The position numbers were made by a program, and so were the translations under genes. Shown in pieces: positions 35,891 to 46,986 of a DNA stretch of 64,000 nt. Position 1 is the stretch's first letter. Each line of letters begins with the position of its first letter. Source of the stretch: Rehmannia glutinosa (taxonomy: Eukaryota > Streptophyta > Magnoliopsida > Lamiales > Orobanchaceae); assembly GCA_016081115.2 (NCBI GenBank), contig JABTTQ020002540.1, positions 434,001-498,000 of the forward strand, read 5' to 3'. Under the pieces are notes generated by a model. The model had not been told where the DNA came from, did not search any database, and was given only the letters and a program-made list of their open reading frames with translations.

Positions 35891-37077
35891 CTATCTTTTT
35901 TAACTTTTTAGCACTTAAGTGGAAAATCAAAATAAATTCAAGTATATAAGGAAAAAGGATTAATCAATTATATGTTTGAAATATATACAACTTTGAAAAC
36001 AATAAGAGTAGTCATCTTTAATATTAATGAATTATAGTTATGAAGAGAAGATATAAATTATTATTTATTTCTAACAAATACATATGAATATAAAAATTTG
36101 ACAATTATTAGTTTATGAACCATGTATGATTTAAACATCCAAATTTTTTCTTATATATATTACGTGAAAAACATAATTAACCCTCAATCTTATTTAAAAG
36201 TGAGATTATTTTCTAGTTAATACAAATATGCTTGGAAAATACTCTAACAGATAAATTAATCCTCTCTATTCTTCTTCATAAACTTTCAATTTAAAAATTA
36301 ATTTTTATGTTAATTTCATTAAATAAACAAAATATAGCTATCATATATATATTTTAAATTTTAACTTTTCATATGATATAAGCATTTATATACTTTTTAA
36401 TTTTTTTGTAATTAATAAGAATTTATATTGTCATATTTATTATTTATTTTATTAATACAGTATATTAAAAAAATAATAAAATTGATTCCTGGATCTAATT
36501 TAAAATGTAAAAGGTTAAAGGATTAATGCAAAATTTAGATACTAAAATGTCTTTGGTTCTGATTTTAGTTCGCTTGCCTTAAAACCAATTACTATTTATC
36601 TACAATCAAAGCACTTGGAGTTAACTTATTTTTGTTTTTATTTTATTTTCTAATTTTATTGTTTTCTCTAAAAATACAATGGAGATACATCTTTTGTTCA
36701 TAAACTATTATAAATTAATATACAATTGTGTATTTTATTCATATTTGAATGGTTAAAATTTTATCATATAAATTTCATATATATGCTTATGAGGTATGTT
36801 TGGAAAGCTATTGAAATGTACTTAAATATGAATTTAATTTAATTTAAATATTCTTATTACACAAAAAGTTATGACAGAAAAAATAACTTCTAGTATTTGA
36901 AAAAGAATTTGGTATATGAATGGACACTTGAAATTATATTTAAATTATGTATAAAATACAAGTTCAATTATACCCTCTTCTCATACTATTAAACACATAT
37001 ATTCATTAGGGTTATAATAGGTACATCAAAAGTTTCAAGAAACCTTTTAAGTGATTCACACTTTTATAAGTAGTAAT

Positions 37078-37081
37078 AATA

Positions 37082-37121
<40 letters not shown>
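37078..37121 (+). repeat. (AAT)n microsatellite at the H2 terminus
   Basis: About 14 AAT units, with one imperfection, form the outermost bases of Helitron H2. Confidence 0.9.
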
Positions 37122-40100
37122 GATAATAAAAGCAAAGACAGTCTTAAAAAAATTAGTTATCAAAATTCATATTGAGTCAAACTTCAATAGTTAAATATAA
37201 TACTAATAAACTTTTATACTAAAAAATTACTTTGCAAATACTTATGTTATTTAAAAGAAACACTAACTCAATTAGTTTTAGAAATATATATTATACTATT
37301 AGCGATGGTACTTGAAATTGAATTTGTCTCTTTACATTAGTTATAAAATTAATATATTTATAATGTTTTTTAAGCATATAGTTATACAAACTATGATTAC
37401 TCTTAATATGATAAAACTAATCTATATTAGTTTTATTTTTGATGAGACCACAAACTGTAAAATTAATCTGAATCATTTATTTCCTAAATAACACTATTTA
37501 TTGTAAAAAATACAATTACCCATTCATTTTCATAATTTGATACCTCCATTGAAGAAAAAAAGATATATTGAACTTTTAATCTTTATTTAATTTTTTATTA
37601 TTTTGATCAAATAAGAAAATATACTTGCCAAAATTAAGATTTCAAGTTGCAAATAATCCCTTAAGTATCCTTATGTGCCTCATTAGGCCCAAATAATTCT
37701 TATAATTGGACTTTAATGTGGTCGCTTCACTCTAGTTTAGTATTGTGTATGGTTTATATAGTTAATATATAAATAATATTATTTATAATATATTATTGCC
37801 TACATTAATGTGTAATTTAAAAAATACAAAAGTTTGACACATGTATCAAATTATGTCATGTTAAATTAATTTATTTTTATTAAAATTTCATATGAGTATA
37901 AGACATTTTTCATTCATGATTCTTGTCATGATGTTTCTCTTATTCGTCATTTCGCAAAATTTAAGATATTGTATACCTGGATTTTGTAAAAAATATTATT
38001 TTTATGGTTGAATCTTTATAAACTTTTTAGAGGTGTGGTTTTTAAGTGAATTAATATTTTTATATAGAAAATGGCATAGTATATATATATACACATTATA
38101 TGATTATTTGACACATATATCATTTTTAACTCTTTAGTTTTAATTTTCAACTTTTTATATGTTTTATTTGGTTAAACCAAACGATCTATAGTAACATAAA
38201 TTTAAAAGGTTGAAATATATCTCATCATATAAATAAAATATTTTTAAATTAATGGAAGTGATTGAGTTGACAATAAACTTTGAAAAAAGGAGAAATAATT
38301 TGACATTGACTATGTCAAAATAATACTTTTATCGAATCAAAAGTTTCAAAAAAATCATCCGACCTATACACATTTTTAATATAAGAATAGATAGATAAAT
38401 AAAAAAAGTATTAGTTTAGATATTTAGATATTGATATAGATATTGATGAAAAAATGTGGTTTATATATATTTGTTTGATTCATAATTTAATCATAATTAT
38501 CGTATTGATTTTCATTTTTTATAAGTTTATGGAGGTGTAATTTTTTAATTGACAATCAAGTCATGTTACTGAGAAACTCAAATTCATATTATATTAAATG
38601 ACTTATACTTAAATGTATTGTTGAGGACGCATATGCCAGTTTTAACTCTATCACACGTAATTTTTATTTTTATTGTTAATTTATATCATTATTTTTTTTG
38701 TGTATTAAATCATACTTTTTCTATTGATAACATAGATTGAAATTATAAATATATTTCAATAAAGAACAATAACTTTGAAACTAAAGTTTATGATGTGAGA
38801 TAAAATATTATTTTATAAAATTCATATTGTTATCCTTATTTAGAGTCTAAAAAGAACCTTTGTCTTTTTGTAGAGTTTTAATTTGTCCCGTCTTTCTTCT
38901 TTTTCTTTAATAATTTTGGTATTTTTCGTCCTTTCTTTCAAGCCATAAAGAACAAAATGCACAAGAAGACATTTAAGATAAAACAAAGATTACTTTTTCT
39001 TGTACCTCTACATTAAAAACCAAAACTTTATATCGCTAGGTTAGAAAATATGGATATCATCTAGGTTTAGTTTACTATTCTTTTTTATTGGGAGAGTTTT
39101 ATATTATTTTTAAAATATTTGCTTTATAATTAAATGACATCTACTTTGCTAAAACAAAAAAATGTTATGTCTTTCTTCATCTATTTCTTTGTTATTTTTT
39201 TAATACTTTCCTCTTATTTTTTAGGCCATAAAAGCATATAATGTACAAGAATACAATTAAAATAAAACAAAGCGCGCTAGTATTTTATCCGCTCTTTGTT
39301 ATACATCCATATTAAAAATTATTAGTTTAGAAATATAGATATCATCAAGGTTTAGTTATTTTTTAATTTTTTTATCCAAGCGTGAGATATTTATATTTTA
39401 AATATGTTTCTTTTAAAATATATAATGATAATAATTAGATTTCTAATAAAAATATCATCAAAATTATTAAATATATAATTGAGTCTTAGTTTAGATTTAA
39501 AATGATAAAAGATATATCCATTAAGAACTTAGATAAAGATTTGTTAGTTCAAGATTATTTGCATTGCAATCTTAAGTGAGGTTCGTGGATCAATCAAAAC
39601 CCCAGGATTAGAATTTTGTTTCTTTTTGTTTCAATTGTAATTTCATATTTTTTTCTTCTAGAATTATTATATGTATATTTAATTTCAATTGTTCAAAATA
39701 TACAATATATATAATTATACAACATTCCATAACAATGGAATTTAAACAGCTAAAATGATCTCATATGAAGTCTTCTATATAAGCTTATCATATATAGTTG
39801 GAAAGCTTTGAATGTAGTTTAATATAAAATTGATAATATATAAAAATTTAAAATATTGTAAAAGTTACAATTGAAAAAAAAAAAACATAAGAAGAATTTG
39901 GGATATAAAAGGTCACTCACTTGTCTTGTAATTAAACAAAAGCTAAAATAAATACCAAATTACTTAATTGTCCCTAAACTTAACTATGTTGAAGGGATAT
40001 TTTTGTCTAGTCGAAAATTTCAAGAAACCATTCCATGTATTCACACTTTTTATATTATTAGTATAGATTATATTTTTACCTCTTGCTTCTCTTCCAAGTT

Positions 40101-40438
40101 TCTAACTTAAGTATCGAGAGAGTACACAGGAGCCCCCTCCGCCCTTTGTGCAGGTTTCACGGAAAAATTCGACTCGAAAGCTGATCAGGGGGAGAGGAGT
40201 ATTTTGGAGAGCAACCAGATACCTTCCTTGGAGACATTGTTATGCTATTTGTCAGATAAATTCTGACATAAGAGAATGAGAAAGTTAGCAAGAATAGACA
40301 AGGGATGAAGAAATACTACATTTTGCCAAGACATAATTCAAACTTGTGAACTTTACTCCTTATGGGTGTGTGCCGTAATTTGTTCAGAATTGAAATTTTG
40401 TGTGAAATCAAAAGTGGCTTACTGCTTGAATAATGTAA

Positions 40439-40779
40439 GGAGTGTTTGCAAACACTTATGTTTTTGGAGTAAGTGATTTATTGTTGCAAACGCAGCAAGC
40501 ATTTGAGAATCAAAAGTTGGTAGTGTTGCAAATAGAAACTAAAAATTGATAAAGTTAAGAGAGAGCATTTGCTGAATAAGTTGTAAAAGTGTTCTACTTG
40601 TGTGTAAATGTATGTCAAACCAAAAGTATCTGAAATATGCGTACTCTTGCTGTTAGATTTTGATTAAATGAAATAAAATCAGAAACATAAGTTGACATTT
40701 GCAATTACCAAAAAAGTGATTTTTTTCAAGCTAAAAAGTTGAGAAACACTTTTCTTTTTTAGTGTTGCCAAGCACTCCC
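40439..40779. mobile_element. Tourist-like MITE (family A), intact copy
   Basis: The termini GGAGTGTTTGCAAACACTTATG and GGGAGTGCTTGGCAACACT (reverse complement of the right end) are inverted. Copy 1 of the block has the empty site (GATGTAGTCTTCTGG near 19603). The flanking triplets are TAA and GAA, consistent with a mutated 3-bp duplication. Confidence 0.82.
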
Positions 40780-41259
40780 GAAGTCTCTGAATTGTGATAA
40801 TCATTTCGCCAAGAATGCCAAAGTGCAATAGACTAGTGTAAACTTTTTCTGTTAGCTGGATGGTGCACTAATTTATGACAGTACGAAACTGTAATCATTC
40901 AATGTGTGGACCTGTTTCTATGTATATAATCAATATGTCTTAACTTCAAAGCGACGTAAAGTCTCAATTATACTAAATTACACTAACCTCACTTTCAACT
41001 TGCAATCTACACGTAGTAATCCATAAAATAAGAAATTCCCTTAATATGATCAAAGATTTGACAATATTGATCTGAGTGGTGCAGTGACTACACATGGAGA
41101 AAAATAATGAAAATAAACATCGCCTTACTTCAAAGGTAAGAACCACTTAAGTATTTTCGTCATGATTAATCGTATAGACTAATCAAATAACACAACCTCA
41201 ATCAATAATCATCTTGACAAATACATCTTTGAGAATCATCTTCACACAATTCCAAATTC

Positions 41260-42489
41260 ATGTTTCACAATCCCAAAACTATGCTTCTCTTGCCATTCCT
41301 CATTTTCCTATCCTTCCATCTGAATAGTGTCTTATCCATCCAATGCACGACGAAAACCGTCTCCAAAACCTTTGAAAAATGCATGACACTCCCAACTCAA
41401 CAAGCCTCCATAGCTTGGTCATATCATCCCCACAATGCATCTCTTGATCTAGCGTTCTTTGGTAGCTTCATTTCTCCGTCGGGTTGGGTTGGGTGGGGCA
41501 TCAACCCTACCTCGCCCGAGATGACCGGATCGCGTGCCCTGATCGCGTTCCCCGATCCAAACTCGGGTCAAATCGTTCTGCTCCCCTACATTCTTGATCC
41601 GACTGTAAAACTCCAAAAAAATCCCCTCCTCTCCCGTCCGCTTGACGTCCACGTCATCGCCTCATCAGCCGCTCTGTACGGCGGCCGCATGGCCACCATA
41701 CACAACGGCGCCACCATCCAAATACACGCGACGATAAAACTCGTCCCAAATAAAACAAAGATCCATTTCGTGTGGAACCGGGGACTATACGTCCAGGGTT
41801 ATTCCCCGACCATCCACCCGACAACCCTAGACGATCTTTCATCGACAACGACAATCAACGTCTTGTCAGGGGCGACAGCCAAGAATAATAACAACAACAT
41901 TAGACTACTCAAAATAGTGCATGGTGTCATAAATGCAATCTCATGGGGACTTTTGCTACCAATCGGGGCCGTCACGGCCCGGTACTTGCGACATATCCAA
42001 GCCATAGGGCCTGTTTGGTTTTATGTACATGCAGGGGTGCAGATTTCTGCTGTTTTATTAGGAACAGTGGGGTTCTCCATTGGAATCAAGCTTGGAGAAC
42101 TATCACCAGGGAGGGTTTACGGGCTACATCGAAAACTCGGGTTTGCAGCATTTTGCCTGGGGTGGCTACAAACACTGGCTCTGTTGTTTAGGCCGAAAAC
42201 GACGCATAAATTCAGAAAGTATTGGAAATCATATCATCATTTTGTTGGATATGCTTGTGTGGTTTTAGGGGTTGTGAATTGTTTCCAAGGATTTGAAGTT
42301 ATGGGAGAGAGCAACTCTTATGCAAAGTTGGCTTATTGTTTGTGTTTGTCGACGTTGATCGGAGTTTGCGTCGCCCTGGAAGTGAATTCTTGGGTCATTT
42401 TTTGTAGGAAAGCTAAGGAGGAGAAGATAAAGAGAGAAGGACTGTTTGGTGCTAGTTCGGAAAAAGGAAGTGGCACAATTCGTGATTGA
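41260..42489 (+). CDS. Cytochrome b561 and DOMON domain-containing protein, intact
   Basis: The 409-aa intronless ORF is a predicted membrane haem protein of the auxin-responsive AIR12/CYB561-DOMON family, thought to carry electrons across the plasma membrane, probably with apoplastic ascorbate. Residues 1-26 form a signal peptide. A DOMON domain spans ~45-185 (SIAWSYHP, SGWVGWGINP, HFVWNRG); Met88 and His169 are plausible haem ligands by analogy with AIR12. The b561 core at ~215-385 has the four conserved histidines (His221, His257, His290, His326/327) on hydrophobic helices and ends in a basic cytosolic tail. Length and order are full for the family, closest by memory to Arabidopsis At2g04850. 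The start is the first Met before the signal peptide. The coding region is clearly GC-richer than its surroundings. It is the only clearly intact host gene here. Confidence 0.95.
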   Translation: MFHNPKTMLLLPFLIFLSFHLNSVLSIQCTTKTVSKTFEKCMTLPTQQASIAWSYHPHNASLDLAFFGSFISPSGWVGWGINPTSPEMTGSRALIAFPDPNSGQIVLLPYILDPTVKLQKNPLLSRPLDVHVIASSAALYGGRMATIHNGATIQIHATIKLVPNKTKIHFVWNRGLYVQGYSPTIHPTTLDDLSSTTTINVLSGATAKNNNNNIRLLKIVHGVINAISWGLLLPIGAVTARYLRHIQAIGPVWFYVHAGVQISAVLLGTVGFSIGIKLGELSPGRVYGLHRKLGFAAFCLGWLQTLALLFRPKTTHKFRKYWKSYHHFVGYACVVLGVVNCFQGFEVMGESNSYAKLAYCLCLSTLIGVCVALEVNSWVIFCRKAKEEKIKREGLFGASSEKGSGTIRD

Positions 42490-42891
42490 GGTTTTTCATC
42501 AAACATGTTAAATGAAAATAGACTACAGGCGCGCTACAAGTTTTTCACAGACCAAATTATACGCAGAAAATCGAATTTATTTATTTTTGTGACAAATTAT
42601 ATATATGCATTATTCTTGGTGATTAAATTGTTGAGAATAATACAAGGTTAAAGAATTTGGAGTTTAGGGAAATAAATTCTTGATCTTTGGATACAGTTCA
42701 TGAATTCGAAGAATGATATGTGTACATTTCAATCTCTTATATGAACTCTGAATACACCCAACCCAAGTTACAATAATGATTCAAGAATAAAGTCCTAGTT
42801 ATCACTTATCAGCATCTAAGAATGACAAAATAAGATTAGAAAATCAGACATATTATTGAACTAAGTTCTTCAAAGTTGAAATTAAGATTAC
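42490..42891. other. 3' flank of the b561/DOMON gene
   Basis: AT-rich sequence with several AATAAA-like words (for example near 42671); nothing else recognised. Confidence 0.5.
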
Positions 42892-42975
42892 GGGTAATCA
42901 CAAATACTACCCCTAAGATTTGGGTCAATTGCCAAAAAAAAAAAAACGTAAGATGTTTGAAATTACAAAAGGTAA

Positions 42976-43385
42976 GGGTGCGACTGGATATACTTTCATT
43001 TTGAAAATTTTTATTTTGCTAGAGAATAGTAGTGAATAAAATATTGGGAGAAAAAAGATGAATTTTGAGAGTGTGATTGAATGTGAGATGAAAAAGTAAT
43101 GATGAAAGTTGATTTGATGTGAAAATAGTAAAATAATGATTGGATGTGATTTGTAGTTAGAAATGTATGAGTGAATAAATAGTGAAATTTGTGGGATAAT
43201 GTATAATAATGATTAGTTTTTTGTGAAAAAATGTGTAGATGTGATTGGTGAAAGAAAAAGTGAGAAAAAGTGAAAGTGAGAAAATAGTATATTTTCTAAA
43301 AATTTCCACAAACAATCGCATGTTTGGTCAAAAAAAATTCTCCAGCGGAACGAAAATGGATTTTCGCTCACATCCAATCGCAGCC
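42976..43385. mobile_element. Tourist-like MITE, TAA target duplication
   Basis: GGGTGCGACTGGATATAC at the left and the inverse of GGCTGCGATTGGATGTGAGC at the right are terminal inverted repeats. TAA flanks both ends (42973-42975, 43386-43388), as in PIF/Harbinger elements. The interior is GTGA/GAAAA-rich and non-coding. Confidence 0.85.
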
Positions 43386-43388
43386 TAA

Positions 43389-43949
43389 CCTTTTGATGTT
43401 TGATTATTTCTTAAATATAAGTAAGTAATTGCAATATCTTTACAAATATAAGGAGCATGTTTAAAATGTGTTTTGCTTATGAAGGGTTATGTTAGATAAA
43501 AACGATAACGAAGGCTATTGTTTTGAACGTGAGATTTCACTGTCCTTAAGGAAATTTGCCCCCACTTTATTGTTGTCGGATTAATGGCAATTCCCTCCAG
43601 GATATTCAAAACAAACCAAAATTCGTAGACAACAAAACCTGTAAATTCTCCGAAGAACAGTTTCGAGAATAATTTTTTTGATTGCAATAAAAAACGTAAT
43701 TAATTTTGAAAGGAAATCATTTATTTATAGCACTCTAATGCACCTTTTGGTAAATGACATGTCTGTTTAATACAGACACCCCTTTGAGAACCAAAACAAC
43801 TGTTGGAATAACAATGTTAATAAACTGCAATCATTAACATCTAAAACTAAAAATTAATTAAATAATTCGAAATTATATTTCATTGATTTTCTAACTTAAG
43901 TGCCCCAAGTGCCATCTTTTGACCATTAAATATTATATATATATATATA
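43389..43949. other. Unclassified sequence inside the MITE nest
   Basis: A moderately complex stretch at 43480-43680 has no ORF I recognise on either strand; the rest is AT-rich. Confidence 0.4.
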
Positions 43950-44103
43950 GGGAGGTTAAAATGAGATCACATATTATAGTGAGACAGTGTGGACTCATCT
44001 CAACCCTCCATTATCTACATCAATGGCTAAGATAAATAGGGGTTAAAATTACATTAAATATTTAATTAATGCAAAATAAGGGTATAATTGTCAAATTAAC
44101 CAA

Positions 44104-44640
44104 GTGGGGGACCATCCAAATACGGAATCAGTGATTAATGGGGGTGAGAAAATCGCGCTGGAGGGAGAAAATCCCGAGAAAATCGCGCTGGAGAGAGAAA
44201 ATCGCGCATGTGCTCTGTCATGCAGTATGTTGTACACTTATCATATATTTGTTGTATACTTAACACTATTTTACTGTATGTTTAGCATAATTTTACTGCA
44301 TATTAAAATGGTCAAACAAAAATATGTGGGGACCGTGAATCAAGGAATCAGTTATATATATAGAAAGAGAATCACGCTCATTAACATGTGGGGACCGTGG
44401 ATTAAGTAATCAATTATAGAGAGAGAGAAAATCACGCTCATTATTGTGCTGTATATTTAGCATATATTTGATGTACACTTAACACTATTTTTCTTTGTAT
44501 GTTTAACATTATTTTTTTTTGCATATTAAAATGGTCAACACAAAAATATGTGGGGACCGTGGATTAAGTAAATCAATTAGAGAGAGAGAAAATCACGCTC
44601 ATTAGTGATGTATATTTAGCATATATTTGATGTATACTTA
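44104..44640 (+). repeat. Tandem ~175-bp units in the Pack-MULE
   Basis: Units repeat TGTGGGGACCGTG, AGAGAGAGAAAATCACGCTCATTA, TATTTAGCATATATTTGATGTA and CACTATTTT at roughly 44190, 44385 and 44550. Confidence 0.75.
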
Positions 44641-44699
44641 ACATTATTTTCTGTATGTTTAACATAATTTCACTGCATATTACAATTGTCAAACAAAAA

Positions 44700-44960
44700 T
44701 ATAAGTATACAACAAAACACACATAAATATACAACAAATCACATATAAATATACAACAAAAAAACATAAGTATACAGCAACATAAATATATACATCAAAA
44801 TTTAACTATTTATACAACAAAACACATCTAAGTATACATCGAAAAATATCTAAGTATACAATGAAATCTCCTAAATAAGCATAAAAATACATATAAATAA
44901 TACATCAAATATTAACTAATTACATAGTAAAATGCATCTAAGTACACATCGAAAAACCCA
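44700..44960 (+). repeat. Degenerate TATACAACAAAA minisatellite
   Basis: Many variants of AAGTATACAACAAAACACA follow one another. Confidence 0.6.
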
Positions 44961-44969
44961 GGATTAGTC

Positions 44970-45300
44970 CAAACACCGCCTGCGGTACACGGCTGAGTAG
45001 CGCCGCTTCGAGTTCCTTCCCCAGGAGTGTCGCCCCTGACAACACCATTCGAATCGAGCTCAAATCAAAGTTATCCACCATCGGATTCTTCGCCAAAGCC
45101 AAAACCAACCGACACTATGTGCCTCTGTATCAACTCCAAAAGCGAACCGATCTCAAATTTCTGCATCAGCAGAACCCTGTGCCGGCTCTCAACGAGGACA
45201 GCAAAATCCCAAACCAAACTGCACCAAACACTGAAATCAAGAAAATCCCAACACATAAATCACCAATCAATATCAAATACAGAAAGAGAAAATAAATAAA
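44970..45300. other. GC-richer captured sequence of unknown origin in the Pack-MULE
   Basis: Moderate-GC sequence runs open in one plus-strand frame from about 44990 to 45293 (NTIRIELKSKLSTIGFF, then RHYVPLYQLQKRTDL). I recognise no family; it looks like captured exon sequence by composition. Confidence 0.35.
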
Positions 45301-45334
45301 TTAAAAAAAAAAACAAACCCAGAATCAAATTGCA

Positions 45335-45540
45335 GACACCTCAACAAGTTCATCACTTTCATCAGCAACCTTAGGCTTCTCGCCTTTGGAATTTCGTATA
45401 TCGACTTTAGTTCTTTACTACAGATTTCATTGATGATAGAACCACTTTTCCCAATGATGCAACCAATAACCCTTGAAGGAACAAGGATCCGCAATTTTAC
45501 AGTGTTATCATCTTCATTATTTATCTTGGTAACTAATGCC
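45335..45540 (-). pseudogene. KH-domain RNA-binding protein fragment
   Basis: On the minus strand, LRILVPSRVIGCIIGKSGS and IINEI give a KH-domain core with the GxxG loop (IGKSGS). A frameshift near 45410 leads into the expected continuation (NSKGEKPKVADESDELVEV) in the next frame. Only one KH repeat is left, with no start or splice context. It was captured by the Pack-MULE. It could be expressed only as part of a chimeric transcript. Confidence 0.8.
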
Positions 45541-45603
45541 GCCAGAGAGGTCTGAATTTAATTAATTGAATACTATTTTTTTTAGAATCAAAATCACCTC
45601 ACC

Positions 45604-45876
45604 TCTGCCGCGCAGCTCTTCGTCTCCATCGGCAGCGTCTTCAACCACCGCGGCCACGTTCTAGGCAGCAGCTCTGCCATCAATACGGGGTTCTACACGC
45701 ACGCCAACAGCGAGCACGTGCGGGAGGCCGGGTGGGACCCACGCGGTGAACGAGTAAACGAGTTCGCCGCGCGTCTTTTGATGGCGGCGGTGAGGGATGG
45801 GTTGATTGAAGCAGGGGTTTTCCGGTACAGGGGATTAACGTATGAGCATTTACAAGGGACCAAAATTGGGGGTTGA
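45604..45876 (+). pseudogene. GMC oxidoreductase (HOTHEAD / mandelonitrile-lyase-like) fragment
   Basis: A 90-codon open stretch reads GHVLGSSSAINTGFYTHAN, then REAGWDPR, AAVRDGLIEAG and HLQGTKIGG, the FAD-binding GMC N-region after the first dinucleotide-binding fold. About 15 residues that normally follow GWDPR are missing, so it was trimmed after capture. It ends at a TGA at 45874-45876. It has no upstream FAD Rossmann motif and would be inactive. Confidence 0.8.
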
Positions 45877-46036
45877 TTGTGTAATGACTATCCTGCCCTT
45901 TTCAGCTTAAAAATAAAGAGAAAATAATTATTAAATTGGAAAAATCCCAATCATCTAAAATTTGAGATTTGTGGCTATGATTAGTCCACACTGTCTCACT
46001 CTAATTATGTGGTCTCATTTGATCATATTTCTATTT

Positions 46037-46372
46037 ATATAATAGTCAAACCAAGCAATTTCAATTCACCAATTTGGAAATTTCCCTCCAAATTTCCCAC
46101 CAATAAAATTTAATTTATTTGGTTTGTATCTCCTTTTAAACCTTTCAAAGTATTCCTCTCTATTCTATGTGGGACAAATTAATAGTTATCATTAACTATT
46201 CCCAAAAATCAAACCTCAAGGTTCTTTTTGTAATTTTCGAAAATATGTTGGGTTTTTTTTTTTTGTAATTAACCCAAATCTCAGGATTAGTTTCTGTCAT
46301 TATCCCTTACGATTATATAGTGATACATAATACTTGTGGCAAAAGCCTATTCTGCTGCTAGCTAGGTCTTTA
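46037..46372. other. Spacer with MITE family B right arm, otherwise nothing recognised
   Basis: AT-rich sequence; 46205-46306 is the right arm of the family B element. Confidence 0.5.
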
Positions 46373-46986
46373 GACCATCTCCAACCCATTGTACCAAATT
46401 TGGTGTAAAAACTACATCAAATTTGGTGTTTTGGTGTAATTTTTTGAAAACTATATCCAACTCATTACACTAAATCTTACACCAAATGAATATTTTATTC
46501 TTTCTTTTTCATTTTCTAGTAACCAAATTTATTTATTTATACAATTACTTCATTTAATTATAGTTTATTATTCTTAATGTAATTAACAAAAAACTTATAT
46601 TTAATTAATATTCCATTAATTAATTATATTACAAAAATAAATATTATAATTAATATCAATATATCTTTTAAATTAATTATAATTATTTGTTATTTATTAT
46701 TATTTATAGGAAATGTTGATTAATTATTAAAATCAAGTTATATAAATTAATTATATATAAAATAATAATATAATATGAATTTAAATTTGAAGTAGAAGAG
46801 AATTGGAGGACAAATAGGAGATATTGCATTACACCAAATTTGGTGTAAATGAATAGTGTTACACCAAATTTGGTGTAATACTATTCACTACACCAAATTT
46901 GGTGTAAGGTTTAGAGTTGGGTTGGAGGGAGTTTTTTGCATATTTGGTGTGATAGTGTGGGATTTGAAGTTGGGTTGGAGATGCTC
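46373..46986. mobile_element. PIF/Harbinger-like MITE with TTA target duplication
   Basis: Termini GACCATCTCCAACCC and the inverse of GAGCATCTCCAACCCAAC are flanked by TTA at 46370-46372 and 46987-46989. The interior repeats the palindrome ACACCAAATTTGGTGT several times and has an AT-only centre. It is non-coding. Confidence 0.88.

Larger units (their letters stand above)
34712..37123 (-). mobile_element. Non-autonomous Helitron H2, nested in H1
   Basis: Its 3' end CTAGTAAGGTGAACGTGCGTTGCACGTG at 34712 matches H1's 3' end, and its 5' end (minus strand from 37123) starts TCTATTATTATT. The flanks are A and T. H1 and H2 share subterminal 5' sequence, including TTTCTTGAAA and AAAAGTGTGAAT words. 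It is non-coding. Confidence 0.8.
33380..40067 (-). mobile_element. Non-autonomous Helitron H1
   Basis: On the minus strand it starts TCTATACTAATAATATAAAA (from 40067) and ends in a hairpin GTGCAACGCAC-type stem followed by CTTACTAG at 33380. It lies between A (33379) and T (40068), the Helitron target rule, with no target duplication. No Rep/helicase ORF is visible. About 4.3 kb of it remains after removing H2. It sits inside the solo LTR. Confidence 0.85.
32865..40217 (+). repeat. Solo LTR split by Helitrons
   Basis: The LTR starts TGATAAGGGTAAA at 32865 and ends GAGCAACCA at 40217. Without the Helitron it is about 665 bp. AATAC (32860-32864) and GATAC (40218-40222) form an imperfect 5-bp target duplication. 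Six degenerate units of AAGCCCCAAGCGTTGGG-CCGATCT lie at 32910-33065. No internal domain is present. Confidence 0.6.
28252..40803 (-). repeat. Duplicated block copy 2
   Basis: It matches 8005-8147 plus 15303-19624. Extra material in copy 2 comprises the element at 28752, the tail insertions at 28630 and 30050, a family B MITE at 30292, the solo LTR/Helitron nest at 32865-40217 and the MITE at 40439. The b561/DOMON gene follows this copy directly. Confidence 0.9.
43950..46036. mobile_element. Pack-MULE-like element carrying two gene fragments
   Basis: Ends of at least 50 bp are inverted: AAAATGAGATCACATATTATAGTGAGACAGTGTGGACT on the left matches AAATGAGACCACATAATTAGAGTGAGACAGTGTGGACT read from the right (shown here in part: GTGAGACAGTGTGGACT). 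The outermost bases are AT-rich, so the boundary and target duplication are uncertain. Inside are tandem repeats, a KH-domain fragment and a GMC-oxidoreductase fragment, both GC-richer than the surroundings. No transposase is present. Confidence 0.75.
42892..46306. mobile_element. MITE family B, arms separated by later insertions
   Basis: The left arm 42892-42975 (GGGTAATCACAAATACTACCCC, then AAGATTTGGG) pairs with the right arm ~46205-46306 (CCCAAATCTCAGGATTAG ... CATTATCCC). A Tourist-like MITE, unclassified sequence and a Pack-MULE fill the middle. Confidence 0.6.

Noticed and set aside
33380..40067. Autonomous Helitron
   Set aside because: No Rep or helicase motif is visible in any frame; both Helitrons are non-autonomous.
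44428..44800. Cys/Phe/Tyr-rich membrane-like ORF (minus)
   Set aside because: It arises from TATACAACAAAA minisatellite units; no conserved domain.
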